A DNA stretch of 64,000 bases from Pontibacter liquoris (GTDB taxonomy: Bacteria; Bacteroidota; Bacteroidia; Cytophagales; Hymenobacteraceae): the NCBI RefSeq assembly GCF_022758235.1, contig NZ_JALEBG010000002.1, positions 248,001 through 312,000 of the forward strand, read 5' to 3'. The notes under the pieces are model-generated. The model did no database searches and was not told the DNA's origin. It worked only from the letters and a program-made list of their open reading frames with translations. Made by a program: the position numbers and the translations under genes. Of this stretch, positions 15,990 to 23,901 are shown in pieces (the first letter of the stretch is position 1; the number at the start of each line of letters is the position of its first letter).

Positions 15990-17102
15990 TTGACTGATAT
16001 TGCAATTGTAGGTGGTGGCCTGGCGGGCCTGGTAAGTGCGCTGGGTCTGGCAAAAGCCGGGCTCCGGGTGGTGCTGGTCGAGAAGAAAGTATACCCTTTT
16101 CACCGGGTATGCGGCGAGTATGTTTCCAACGAGGTGCTGCCTTACCTGCGCGCGCTTGGTGCTGACCCGGCCTTGCTGCAGCCGGCGGCCATTAACCGGT
16201 TTATGCTTACCTCTCCGAAAGGCAAGGCGCTGTTTGCCCCCTTGGACCTGGGCGGGTTTGGAATAAGCCGTTATGCGCTGGACCACTACCTCTACCAAGT
16301 GGCGCAGCAGCAGGAAGTGCAATTTATTTTGCAACAGACCGTACAGGATGTACGCTTTACAGGCGATGCCTTTACCCTGCAACTCTCCGGGGGCGAAACG
16401 CTGGCTGCCAAGGTGGTGCTGGGCGCTTTCGGCAAACGCGCCAACCTCGACCGGCAGCTGAACCGCCCTTTCTTTCAGGCCCGCTCTCCCTACCTGGGCA
16501 TTAAATACCACCTTCGCTACGATGCACCCCGCGACCTGATCGCGCTCCACAATTTTAAGGAGGGCTATGCCGGCATTTCGGCGATAGAAGATGACCGGTA
16601 CTGCTTTTGTTACCTGACCACGCGCCGCAACCTGAAAGCCCACAGAAGTATAGCGGCTATGGAACAGGCCGTGCTGTGCCGCAACCCGCACCTGCGCCGC
16701 ATATTCGAAGAGGCTGATTTCCTCTACGACCAACCCGAGGTGATCAACGAAATATCGTTTGCGCCTAAAACCTGCATCGAGAACCACATGCTGCTTTGCG
16801 GCGATGCGGCAGGTATGATCACGCCGCTGTGTGGCAACGGCATGGCCATGGCTATCCACTCCGGCAAAATTGCTACCGACCAGGTGCTGCGCTATTTCCG
16901 GGAAGGGCTGCCCCGGCCACAACTGGAAGAAAATTACCGCCGTGCCTGGCAGCAGCAGTTTGCCGGGCGCCTGCAGGTGGGCCGCGCGGTGCAGCAGCTT
17001 TTCGGCAGCCCCATTCTTTCGGAAGTGGCGGTAGGAGCGCTGCAATGGCTTCCGCCCCTGGTGCGCCTGGTGATGCGGCAAACACACGGGCAGCCTTTCT
17101 GA
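15990..17102 (+). CDS. FAD-dependent oxidoreductase of the geranylgeranyl reductase/hydroxylase type
   Basis: 370 residues starting at a TTG (the frame begins MTDIAIVGGGLAG and no ATG lies upstream close by). The FAD-binding GGGLAG (8-13), VEKK after the second strand, the substrate-side CGEYVS motif near residue 41 and CGDAAGMITPLCGNGMAMA place it among geranylgeranyl-reductase-like and aromatic-hydroxylase-like flavoproteins. It is followed by a type III polyketide synthase and a methyltransferase. Streptomyces srsABC has the same three activities for methylated phenolic lipids, where the flavoprotein hydroxylates the ring. That role is an inference here. Other products in the family are possible. 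Confidence 0.8.
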   Translation: MTDIAIVGGGLAGLVSALGLAKAGLRVVLVEKKVYPFHRVCGEYVSNEVLPYLRALGADPALLQPAAINRFMLTSPKGKALFAPLDLGGFGISRYALDHYLYQVAQQQEVQFILQQTVQDVRFTGDAFTLQLSGGETLAAKVVLGAFGKRANLDRQLNRPFFQARSPYLGIKYHLRYDAPRDLIALHNFKEGYAGISAIEDDRYCFCYLTTRRNLKAHRSIAAMEQAVLCRNPHLRRIFEEADFLYDQPEVINEISFAPKTCIENHMLLCGDAAGMITPLCGNGMAMAIHSGKIATDQVLRYFREGLPRPQLEENYRRAWQQQFAGRLQVGRAVQQLFGSPILSEVAVGALQWLPPLVRLVMRQTHGQPF

Positions 17103-17270
17103 GAGGTATACCTGGCCTGCCTATATCTTAAAGCAACTGCTTTCGTAGTTAGGTTGGTTACCTGTTGCCTGCCTTGTAGCAATTGGCCATAACTATAAGG
17201 CTTTATTTCTGTTTAACACCGGGCTCCTTCCGGCACCACAACCAACAGGAACACTTAGAAATATTCCCCT

Positions 17271-18398
17271 ATGAAGAGCTACTTATGCGCTATCGGCACC
17301 GCGAACCCACCCCACAAAATACCGCAGATGCAAATTGCGGCATTTATGGCGGCCGCGCTACAGTTTGACGAGCAGGACACCCGCAAGCTGAAAGCCTTGT
17401 ACCGGGTGTCGGGTATTGGCCAGCGCTATACGGTGCTCGAGGATTATGCGCGCCAGAACGGCAGCTTCACTTTTTTCCCCAATACCCCTTCGTTAGAGCC
17501 TTTTCCGGGGGTGCAGCAACGCATGAACCTCTACAAGCAGCACGCGGTGGACCTCTCGGAGGAAGCAGTACGCAGCTGCCTGTCTAAAATTTCGGGCACC
17601 CACCTGGCAGACCTCACGCACCTGATCACGGTGAGCTGCACCGGCATGTATGCCCCAGGCCTGGATATTGAACTGGTGGAACGGCTGGGCCTGCCAACCA
17701 CCGTGCAGCGCACCGCCGTGAATTTTATGGGCTGCTATGCCGCCTTTAACGCCATTAAGCTGGCCGATGCCATCTGCAAAGCCACTCCCACCGCCCGGGT
17801 AATGCTGGTGTGCACAGAGATCTGCACCATCCACTTCCAAAAACACGCCGAGCAGGACCACCTGGTGTCGAATGCGCTTTTTGGCGACGGCGCGGCCGCG
17901 GTGCTGATGCAAGGCGAGCCCTGCCGGGAAGTGAGCCTGGAGCTGCAATCGTTCCACTGCGACCTGGCACCTGCCGGTAAGCGCGAGATGGCCTGGCACA
18001 TTGGCGATACAGGTTTTGAGATGACGCTTTCCTCCTACGTACCTGACCTGATCAAGAATGGCATCCGGGAACTGACCGACAGGTTGCTGCAGGGCCTGAA
18101 GACCACCATGGCCGAGATCAAACTTTTTGCCATACACCCCGGCGGGCGCCGCATACTCGAGGTGATCGAACAGGAACTGGGCCTGTCGCGCAACGACAAC
18201 CGCTTTGCCTACCAGGTGCTGCGCGATTTCGGGAATATGTCGTCGGCCACGGTGCTGTTTGTGCTGCAGGCGCTGATGGACGAACTCACCCATAAAGATA
18301 AGAACGAACCGGTGCTGAGCTTTGCCTTCGGGCCGGGGCTTACGCTGGAATCCATGTTACTTAAAGTGCACTATGCAGAGGCTGCTCCAACGCTCTGA
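17271..18398 (+). CDS. Type III polyketide synthase (chalcone synthase-like)
   Basis: 375 residues, normal for the family. The full catalytic triad is visible: Cys123 in TVSCTGMYAPG, His289 in FAIHPGGRR and Asn322 in FGNMSSATVLFVL. FGDGAAAVL (204-212) and the ending FAFGPGLTLESMLL are also typical. These homodimeric cytosolic enzymes extend an acyl-CoA starter with malonyl-CoA and cyclise the chain to alkylresorcinols, pyrones or similar. Starter choice cannot be read from sequence. The gene overlaps the downstream methyltransferase, indicating a tightly coupled unit. A 168-base gap separates it from the flavoprotein gene. Confidence 0.93.
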   Translation: MKSYLCAIGTANPPHKIPQMQIAAFMAAALQFDEQDTRKLKALYRVSGIGQRYTVLEDYARQNGSFTFFPNTPSLEPFPGVQQRMNLYKQHAVDLSEEAVRSCLSKISGTHLADLTHLITVSCTGMYAPGLDIELVERLGLPTTVQRTAVNFMGCYAAFNAIKLADAICKATPTARVMLVCTEICTIHFQKHAEQDHLVSNALFGDGAAAVLMQGEPCREVSLELQSFHCDLAPAGKREMAWHIGDTGFEMTLSSYVPDLIKNGIRELTDRLLQGLKTTMAEIKLFAIHPGGRRILEVIEQELGLSRNDNRFAYQVLRDFGNMSSATVLFVLQALMDELTHKDKNEPVLSFAFGPGLTLESMLLKVHYAEAAPTL

Positions 18399-19083
18399 CG
18401 AGCCCGAGCTGATGGACGACCTCACCTTGTCAGGTGAGGAGCTGCGCAGGAACCTAAACGAGCTGGAGGTGATCAACCGCTGGCTGGGTGGCCACAAGGT
18501 GGTGCTGGATGCGCTCAGTAAGCTAACGGGCACGTATAACCGCCAGCAGCCGCTGCGCATTGCCGACATTGGCTGCGGGGGCGGCGACACGCTCAAAAGC
18601 ATGGCCCGCTGGGCTCGCCGCAAAGGTATACCCGTGGAACTGCAGGGCGTAGATGCGAACGACTTTATGGTGCAGTATGCCCGCGGGCGTTGCCAGCAGT
18701 ACCCGGAAATAAGCCTGCTGCAGGCCGATGTGTTCTCCGAAGCATTCGCCCGCGAGAAGTATGACATCATTGTCTGCAGCCTTTTTTGCCATCATTTCAC
18801 CAACGAGCAGCTCACGAGTCTGTTCGGCAGGCTGCACCGGCAGGCGCAGCTTGGCGTGATCATCAACGACCTGCACCGCCACTGGCTGGCCTACTATGCC
18901 ATCAAGTATATCACGGTGCTGTTCGGGGGCTCGCGCCTGGTGCGCAACGATGCGCCACTCTCAGTCTGGCGTGCCTTCCGACGGCAGGAACTGCAGCAAC
19001 TGGTGCAGCAGGCAGGCATCAGGCAGTATTCGTTGCGCTGGATGTGGGCCTTTCGGTGGCAACTGCTCCTGCTCAAAAGCTAA
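18373..19083 (+). CDS. SAM-dependent methyltransferase of the polyketide cluster
   Basis: The ATG at 18373 (MQRLLQRSDEPELMDD) is preferred: it gives 236 residues and a 26-base overlap with the polyketide synthase, whereas starting at 18322 adds a tail read from the synthase coding frame. Class I Rossmann methyltransferase with the SAM motif RIADIGCGGGDT (62-73). VSLFCHHF and HRHW segments suit a small-molecule O- or C-methyltransferase. Its position after the type III synthase points to methylation of the aromatic product, like SrsB. The C-terminal FRWQLLLLKS is slightly hydrophobic. Confidence 0.85.
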   Translation: MQRLLQRSDEPELMDDLTLSGEELRRNLNELEVINRWLGGHKVVLDALSKLTGTYNRQQPLRIADIGCGGGDTLKSMARWARRKGIPVELQGVDANDFMVQYARGRCQQYPEISLLQADVFSEAFAREKYDIIVCSLFCHHFTNEQLTSLFGRLHRQAQLGVIINDLHRHWLAYYAIKYITVLFGGSRLVRNDAPLSVWRAFRRQELQQLVQQAGIRQYSLRWMWAFRWQLLLLKS

Positions 19084-19165
19084 CCTTTGCAGCACGGCAA
19101 AGTATACTAGTTACTTTTTGACCTGTACGCCTGCTTGCCGGGCAACACACCCTTATCTTACCCGC

Positions 19166-19348
19166 ATGAGCAACAAAGTAAAATTATGGGCGCTGGCGAT
19201 CATCTCGCTTATCGCATCAGCTTTTATTATTTCCATCTTCATCAAAGTGGTGAAAGTAGTGCTCTTTGCCGTGCTGGTACTGGCGCTGGCTCCCTTCATT
19301 TACCTGGTGCTGCGCTTGTTGCTGGTGGGCGGCCGTAAAAACCGCTAA
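19166..19348 (+). CDS. Small membrane protein, 60 residues
   Basis: The frame starting at ATG 19166 encodes MSNKVKLWALAIISLIAS followed by two hydrophobic helices (about 7-27 and 30-52) and ends GGRKNR. Positive residues lie at both ends and between helices (KVVK). It lies between the methyltransferase and the converging deacetylase gene, whose stop is only seven bases away. No family is recognised. The length, clean two-helix pattern and good spacing make it a likely gene. A longer frame extends upstream in the same phase but looks like a shadow of the methyltransferase. Confidence 0.6.
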   Translation: MSNKVKLWALAIISLIASAFIISIFIKVVKVVLFAVLVLALAPFIYLVLRLLLVGGRKNR

Positions 19349-19355
19349 AACTGCT

Positions 19356-20258
19356 TTAAAAGTATACCTGCTGGGCCAGCCGGAATGTATTGGCATGCGC
19401 CTCCACAATGTGGGCCAGCTGTTTAGAGTAGCCCCCTCCCATACTTACCGTAACCGGCAGCCTGTGCCGGCGGCATAGCTCCAGCACCGTTCGGTCGCGC
19501 TCCTTGCAGCCTTCTATACTCATGGCAAGCTTGCCCAGCTTGTCGGTTGCCAGCACATCCACCCCCGACTGAAAAAAGACGAACTCCGGCTGCTGCTCGT
19601 CCAGCAGGCGGGGGAGCGTTTGTTTCAACAGCGCCAGGTAGGTTTTATCGTCCGTGCCTTCGGCCAGGGGAAGATCCAGGTCCGAGGTTTCTTTATGAAA
19701 GGGATAATTGTGGCCGCAATGCATGCTGAAGGTAAACACCCGCGGCTCGTGCCGGAAGATCTGCGCCGTGCCGTTGCCCTGGTGCACGTCCAGGTCCACA
19801 ACCAGCACTTTCCGGATGCCTTCGTAGCGGAGCAGGTAGTTGGCAGCAATGGCAATGTCGTTGAGCAGGCAAAAGCCTTCACCCCTGTCGGTAAACGCGT
19901 GGTGCGTGCCGCCGGCAATGTTCATCCCGATGCCATACTGCAGCGCAAACCGGGTAGCCTGCAGCGTGCCGTTCATGATCACCACTTCCCGCCGGATCAG
20001 CTCCTCTGACAGGGGGAAGCCTGTCTTGCGCACCTCGGCAGGCGTCAGCTGCAGGTCGCGCAGGCGCTGCCAGTAGGTGGCATCGTGAGTATCAAGTATA
20101 AACTGCTCGGGCAAGGGCTCCGGCGCAAACAGGTTGTCATCCACAATAGTGCCTTCGTACAGCAGCTGTTCGGGCAGCAAATCATACTTGGCCATCGGGA
20201 AACGATGGCCCTCCGGTAGGCTGTGAGCAAATATTTCAGACCAGGCAATTTTTAGCAT
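19356..20258 (-). CDS. HDAC/AcuC-family deacetylase
   Basis: 300 residues. Zinc-dependent arginase-fold deacetylase: GGTHHA (116-121) with the paired His119/His120, DLDVHQGNGT (155-164) carrying Asp157 and His159, the SMHCG segment, and the MGGGYS close to the C-terminus. Bacterial members deacetylate acetylated lysines, polyamines or small metabolites; which one is not visible. The -7 promoter box sits only four bases before the ATG, suggesting a leaderless mRNA. It is convergent with the small membrane protein gene. Confidence 0.93.
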   Translation of the reverse strand: MLKIAWSEIFAHSLPEGHRFPMAKYDLLPEQLLYEGTIVDDNLFAPEPLPEQFILDTHDATYWQRLRDLQLTPAEVRKTGFPLSEELIRREVVIMNGTLQATRFALQYGIGMNIAGGTHHAFTDRGEGFCLLNDIAIAANYLLRYEGIRKVLVVDLDVHQGNGTAQIFRHEPRVFTFSMHCGHNYPFHKETSDLDLPLAEGTDDKTYLALLKQTLPRLLDEQQPEFVFFQSGVDVLATDKLGKLAMSIEGCKERDRTVLELCRRHRLPVTVSMGGGYSKQLAHIVEAHANTFRLAQQVYF

Positions 20259-20262
20259 AGCA

Positions 20263-20290
20263 CAAAGCTAACAACAATACTGTAGCACAA
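20263..20290 (-). promoter_or_regulatory. Promoter of the deacetylase gene, -7 box abutting the start codon
   Basis: On the minus strand TAGCTTTG (20270 down to 20263) fits TAnnTTTG exactly, and a TTG at 20290-20288 lies 17 bases upstream. The ATG follows only four bases after the box, so transcription would begin at or beside the start codon. Confidence 0.55.
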
Positions 20291-20360
20291 GTTTTAGGTT
20301 GTTTGCCGAGCCGATGCAAACAGTGCAAAAACTAACGCCTTTAGCAGCCCTGTTTAGCAA

Positions 20361-20460
20361 AGTGGATAAGTAAAAACAGGTGCCTTCTGCTGCGTAATTT
20401 TGGCCTCGCCAGTTGTGGATAATTGTGGATAACTTTGTTTATTACCCCTACTTATCCACG
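20361..20460. other. Cluster of DnaA-box-like sites (possible replication origin)
   Basis: TGTGGATAA at 20414-20422 and again at 20424-20432 are perfect matches to the reverse of the DnaA box TTATCCACA, one turn apart. TTATCCACG at 20452-20460 is the opposite orientation with one mismatch, and AGTGGATAA at 20361-20369 also has one mismatch. A stretch rich in A+T (about 20461-20555) follows, the usual place for unwinding. Four sites in 100 bases of gene-free DNA are far above chance. Gene directions nearby do not clearly point away from the site, so the origin call remains open. Confidence 0.5.
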
Positions 20461-20895
20461 CTTTGCTGTTAAATGCCTGTTAAAAGTCGGACAAAATCTT
20501 AACAATTTCATATTACAGGCCCGCAGAGTGTAAAATTTTTAGCATTTATACTTACCCCTTGTTGCCAGGGCTTGTGCTGTAAGGTGCCTGGCAAAAAGCC
20601 CTGTCGCAAGTGGCCGCTCCTATCGGCCAATGCAATTCTAAGGACAGAGGATGTGTGCCCGGCGGCAGCGCTGCAACGTATAAACCCGCGATATCCGGGC
20701 AGCAGCGACAAAGCCCCGAGTGCGGCTCACAACCCATACTATCCACCAACTTGCGCCCGGCGATCAGACGGATCTTCCCCGAGGTAAACAGCAAGCTCTG
20801 CCTTATGGCCTGCCATCAGCAGCTATACCCGGCGGCAGGGCCCATACTTGCGTACATATGCGAAACATCCCGAAAAACCGTTCCTACAAAAATCA
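20461..20895. other. Gene-free region downstream of DnaA-box cluster
   Basis: The first 95 bases are rich in A+T (TGTTAAATGCC, AAAATTTTTAGC, TTTATACTT). The rest has average composition, with CCAGGGCTTGTGCTGTAAGGTGCCTGG a weak hairpin near 20567. Several short open frames run in different phases and none looks coding. The upstream signals of the DUF6992 gene must lie at its right end, but no clear promoter box was seen. Confidence 0.45.
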
Positions 20896-21456
20896 ATGAA
20901 ACGCGTTATGAGAAAATACCTTTGCCTGCTCCCTTTGCTCCTCTGGGGCTTTGCCGCGCAGGCGCAGGGCAATGCCCTTGCCGCTTTTAACCAGCAGCAG
21001 ACCCAAACATTAAAAACAGGGATGCTGGTTTTGGGGGGGTGGGCCATCCTCAACATTGTGATCGGCAGTTTTAAACTCACCAAAGCTTCGCGCAGCAAGA
21101 AGTTCTACTTCCAGATGAACCTGTACTGGAACATCGTGAATTTGTGCATTGCGGCGGCAGCCCTTTATTCGCTTTTTGTGCCTGCTGCTGCCAGCCAGAC
21201 ACTTGCTCACAGCCTCTATCAGCACGAATGGTACAAGAAAATTTTATACCTGAATGTGGGCCTCGATATAGCCTATATTTTACTGGGAGCTTACCTGAAA
21301 GAGCGTGCCCGCAACTCGCCTAAAACAGAGCAATTGCTGGGATGGGGACAGGCCATAGTGCTGCAGGGCTGGTTTCTGTTGTTGCTGGATGGATTTCTGG
21401 TGCTGCTGCTGGAGTCCGGCGCTGACCAGTTGTTACGGCTTGTTCCCCCACTTTAA
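20896..21456 (+). CDS. DUF6992-like membrane protein with signal peptide
   Basis: 186 residues from ATG 20896 (MKRVMRKYLCLLPLLLWG); an in-frame ATG at 20848 would add 16 residues ahead of the signal peptide and is less likely. The signal peptide ends near AQAQG. Four hydrophobic helices follow, with KTGMLVLGGWAILNIVIGSF and FYFQMNLYWNIVNLCIAAAALY typical of DUF6992, a Bacteroidota family without known function. The Asn/Gln/Trp-rich helices are conserved in what I recall of the family. No operon partner is seen. Confidence 0.7.
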   Translation: MKRVMRKYLCLLPLLLWGFAAQAQGNALAAFNQQQTQTLKTGMLVLGGWAILNIVIGSFKLTKASRSKKFYFQMNLYWNIVNLCIAAAALYSLFVPAAASQTLAHSLYQHEWYKKILYLNVGLDIAYILLGAYLKERARNSPKTEQLLGWGQAIVLQGWFLLLLDGFLVLLLESGADQLLRLVPPL

Positions 21457-21572
21457 GCCTCGGGCAGTTAAGTTCTAAAAAAGAGAAGTTCAAAAAGTAA
21501 GTCAGTCCGTTAAGAAGCTTTGTAGAAATAGAGGCCCCACCCTGAGAGTTAAAGCCTTCGATACTTGCCACT

Positions 21573-21600
21573 AGGATCCTTACAGGATGACAAGAAAGGA
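21573..21600. repeat. Dispersed repeat with GATCCT..AGGAT hairpin, copy 2
   Basis: AGGATCCTTACAGGATGACAAGAAAGGA differs from the copy at 4676-4702 by a few positions and keeps the ATCCT/AGGAT hairpin and the GACA tail. Here it is downstream of the DUF6992 gene, again near an AAGTATA-type heptamer (TATACTT at about 21629). Confidence 0.65.
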
Positions 21601-21658
21601 GATCGGTCTGGAGTGTAGCAAACGTCGGGTTATACTTGCGATCTGCCAGGAGAATAGT

Positions 21659-21718
21659 AGTATAAGTATAAAGAAGGGCTGCCAGGTTAACCCGGCAGCC
21701 CTTCTTTATACTTATACT
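21659..21718. terminator. Very long bidirectional terminator containing AAGTATA
   Basis: A 25-bp perfect stem, arms 21659-21683 and 21694-21718, closed by a loop containing the GGTTAACC palindrome. Both arms include the AAGTATA/TATACTT heptamer near the base and AAGAAGGG/CCCTTCTT above it. It separates the converging DUF6992 and PfpI-type genes. Confidence 0.9.
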
Positions 21719-21731
21719 TGTGCCTGAAGCC

Positions 21732-22289
21732 TTAGCGATTGTGGCGGCCTTCGGCAAACTCTTCGATCATCTTTTTATTGAAAGCCGGTATGTCATCTGG
21801 GTTGCGGCTGGTAACCAGGCCTTGGTCTACCACCACTTCTTCGTCCACCCACTGTGCCCCGGCATTTTTCAGGTCAGTTTGCAGCGTGGGGTAGCTGGTC
21901 ATCTTTCTGCCTTTCACTTTGCCTGTTTCGATCAGCGTCCAGGGGCCATGGCAGATGGCGGCCACCGGCTTGCCCGCCTCCATAAACTTATTTACAAAGC
22001 TTACCGCCTCCTGATTGCCGCGCAGCTTGTCGGGGTTCATGACGCCGCCGGGCAGCAGCAGCGCATGATAATCTTCTGCTTTTGCCTCGCCCAGCTTTTT
22101 ATCTACTTTAAACGAGTCGCCCCAATCGGTGTGGTTCCAGGCTTTGATCTCGGCATTTTTATTCGGGGAGATGATGTGCGCCTCTGCGCCGGCATCCTGT
22201 AAAGCCTGCATCGGCTTGGTGAGCTCCACTTGTTCGAAACCTTCTTCTACCAGCACGGCCACTTTCTTTCCTTCTAATGTATTTGGCAT
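21732..22289 (-). CDS. PfpI/DJ-1 family protein (YhbO-like)
   Basis: 185 residues with the class I glutamine-amidotransferase-like fold. The nucleophile elbow AAICHGPWTLI gives Cys113-His114, and the N-terminal EEGFEQVEL supplies the conserved Glu. LLLPGGVMNPDKLR (77-90) matches the PfpI/YhbO subgroup. Members have been described as intracellular proteases or as protein and nucleotide deglycases acting on glyoxal damage; the latter claim is disputed. Cytosolic stress protection is the safest reading. It stands alone between terminator 21659-21718 and a 104-base gap. Confidence 0.92.
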   Translation of the reverse strand: MPNTLEGKKVAVLVEEGFEQVELTKPMQALQDAGAEAHIISPNKNAEIKAWNHTDWGDSFKVDKKLGEAKAEDYHALLLPGGVMNPDKLRGNQEAVSFVNKFMEAGKPVAAICHGPWTLIETGKVKGRKMTSYPTLQTDLKNAGAQWVDEEVVVDQGLVTSRNPDDIPAFNKKMIEEFAEGRHNR

Positions 22290-22393
22290 TTTAAGTTTGT
22301 TTGATGGTTATAAATGTGTTCTTATCCTAAACGATGACGACGCCGGATGGTTAAAGCTCGTCCTGCATTTGCCCGTTAAGTATAGACACCCGG

Positions 22394-22771
22394 TCAGCTT
22401 TCTTTCCTGCTGTCGGCCGGCAGGGGCAGTCCAGACGGATCAATGGCACTGGCCGCTTTGCCAGCCGGGTTCAGATGCTGCCGGTGCTTGAGGCCTGCCA
22501 CGCGGGCCTCCACTTCATACTTGTTGTTATAGTAGCCCACCCGCATCGACTCGCGCAGATACAGCCACAGAAACCGGAAAAAGCCGTGCTCCCGGAACTG
22601 CCGGATGTGGCATAGCTCATGCGCCAGCCATCCCTCGTCCTGCAGAAAGACCTCGCGGCTTACACCGCTCAAATGAATGTGGTTGCCCAGCACCATGGCT
22701 ACATTTTTACTTTTGAGAACCAGGCGGGCAATGCGGGCGAAAAACGAACGTTCTACAATCTTATATTCCAT
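22394..22771 (-). CDS. Small DUF4157-like putative zinc metallopeptidase
   Basis: 125 residues. HELCH at 51-55 is a gluzincin zinc motif, and YEVEAR (85-90) supplies a downstream Glu as third ligand, the HExxH...ExxA layout. VFLQDEGWLAHELCHIRQFREHG resembles DUF4157 and similar small metallopeptidase domains. There is no signal peptide and only a weakly hydrophobic patch (FFRFLWLYL). The substrate is unknown, and structural or inactive roles are possible. It lies on the minus strand just upstream of the PfpI-type gene (104-base gap), so cotranscription is possible. Confidence 0.6.
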   Translation of the reverse strand: MEYKIVERSFFARIARLVLKSKNVAMVLGNHIHLSGVSREVFLQDEGWLAHELCHIRQFREHGFFRFLWLYLRESMRVGYYNNKYEVEARVAGLKHRQHLNPAGKAASAIDPSGLPLPADSRKES

Positions 22772-23060
22772 AGTAGGGTGCAGTGAAATTGTACTTCCGA
22801 GTATCCTGAAAGCGGCCTGGACTGCATGCAGCCAAGCCGTCCAAACTGAAAAGCAGGCTGATACCTGCTGATCACAAACCGACAGGCGCCGGATTTTACT
22901 TGGCGCTTTGGATTATTGCCTTTATCTTTGCCGATGCTACGATGCTGCAAACATTGTAACAGCAGCCGGCAAGCCAGGGAATGTAATGCTCTACGGCCGC
23001 TGCCAAGTATAAGGTGCAACTGTTAGTCCGCGTTGGCGGGCTACTAACTAGCCAAACCCG

Positions 23061-23687
23061 ATGACAAAAAACATCATATTGAGTGTGCTTGCCCTGATGG
23101 CACTTGCGCTTTCGTACTTCTACGAAGTTACGCCCGCAAGGTCGGAAACGCCGGCACCCCAAGCCATGCAGCCGGCCATTACGCCTTATGCCATTAACTC
23201 GCCGCAGGACATGGTAAAGGCCCTGGAACTAAAGCTGCCTGCGCCGCCTCCAGCCCCGGAAGTTGTGGTGGAAGAGGGCTTCTACTCCAAAAGGCTCGGC
23301 ATCCGTTTCAAAACCGATCGCAATAAGCGCCTGGTCGATCTGGCAACCAAGTGGATCGGCACCCCCTACCGCTACGGCAGCAACTCCAAAAGAGGCACCG
23401 ACTGCTCGGGCTTCGTTTCCCGGATCTATCGCGAAGTATACGGCATTAACCTGAGCCGCAGTTCCCACTCCATGTTCGAAGATGTGCAGCGCATCAAGCG
23501 CGGCAACATGCGTACGGGCGATCTTGTCTTCTTCCGCCGAAGCCCCAAAGAGCCTATATTTCATGTGGGCATTTACCTCAAAAACAACAAGTTTATACAT
23601 GCTTCCACCAGTGGCGGCGTCATGGTCAGCTCGCTGAAAGAAGCTTTTTACCGCAACAACTTTTATGCTGCGGGCCGCGTGATCTAA
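23061..23687 (+). CDS. Secreted NlpC/P60 (C40) cell-wall peptidase
   Basis: 208 residues. An N-terminal signal or anchor helix (4-21) is followed by a Pro-rich linker (30-70) and the NlpC/P60 domain (about 88-208). The catalytic triad is Cys115 in GTDCSGFVSRIY, His168 in IFHVGIYL and His180 in FIHAS. Such enzymes cut peptide cross-links of peptidoglycan, usually gamma-D-Glu-diaminopimelate bonds, in the periplasm. A TATCTTTG box at 22923-22930 could be its promoter with a leader of about 130 bases. A terminator follows. Confidence 0.93.
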   Translation: MTKNIILSVLALMALALSYFYEVTPARSETPAPQAMQPAITPYAINSPQDMVKALELKLPAPPPAPEVVVEEGFYSKRLGIRFKTDRNKRLVDLATKWIGTPYRYGSNSKRGTDCSGFVSRIYREVYGINLSRSSHSMFEDVQRIKRGNMRTGDLVFFRRSPKEPIFHVGIYLKNNKFIHASTSGGVMVSSLKEAFYRNNFYAAGRVI

Positions 23688-23709
23688 ACACACGCCGCCT
23701 GCGATAACG

Positions 23710-23736
23710 AAGCCCTGCAGTTACGCTGCGGGGCTT
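23710..23736 (+). terminator. Terminator after the NlpC/P60 gene
   Basis: AAGCCCTGCAG (23710-23720) pairs with CTGCGGGGCTT (23726-23736), one T-G pair, loop TTACG. TTGCTTTT follows. Confidence 0.85.
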
Positions 23737-23901
23737 TTGCTTTTAACGGAATCGTAAAACAAATTTAGCGGCAGTAAGTATAGGAAGGTTACCATTTGTT
23801 TGCGGAAATTGCACCCCAATCAGCCACCCGCCCTATAACCCGGATGGCCGGACAAAGCAAGCTGTAAACCAACACCACACGTAAAAGCACATACATCAAT
23901 T

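Noticed and set aside
16796-17131. Long open frame in another phase within the flavoprotein gene
   Set aside because: A shadow caused by high G+C; it lacks recognisable motifs and overlaps a gene with clear FAD motifs.
18322-18372. Earlier start for the methyltransferase
   Set aside because: The extra 17 residues are read from the polyketide synthase coding frame; the ATG at 18373 gives a normal start and overlap.
20848-20895. Earlier start for the DUF6992 gene
   Set aside because: Would put 16 charged residues before an otherwise clean signal peptide.
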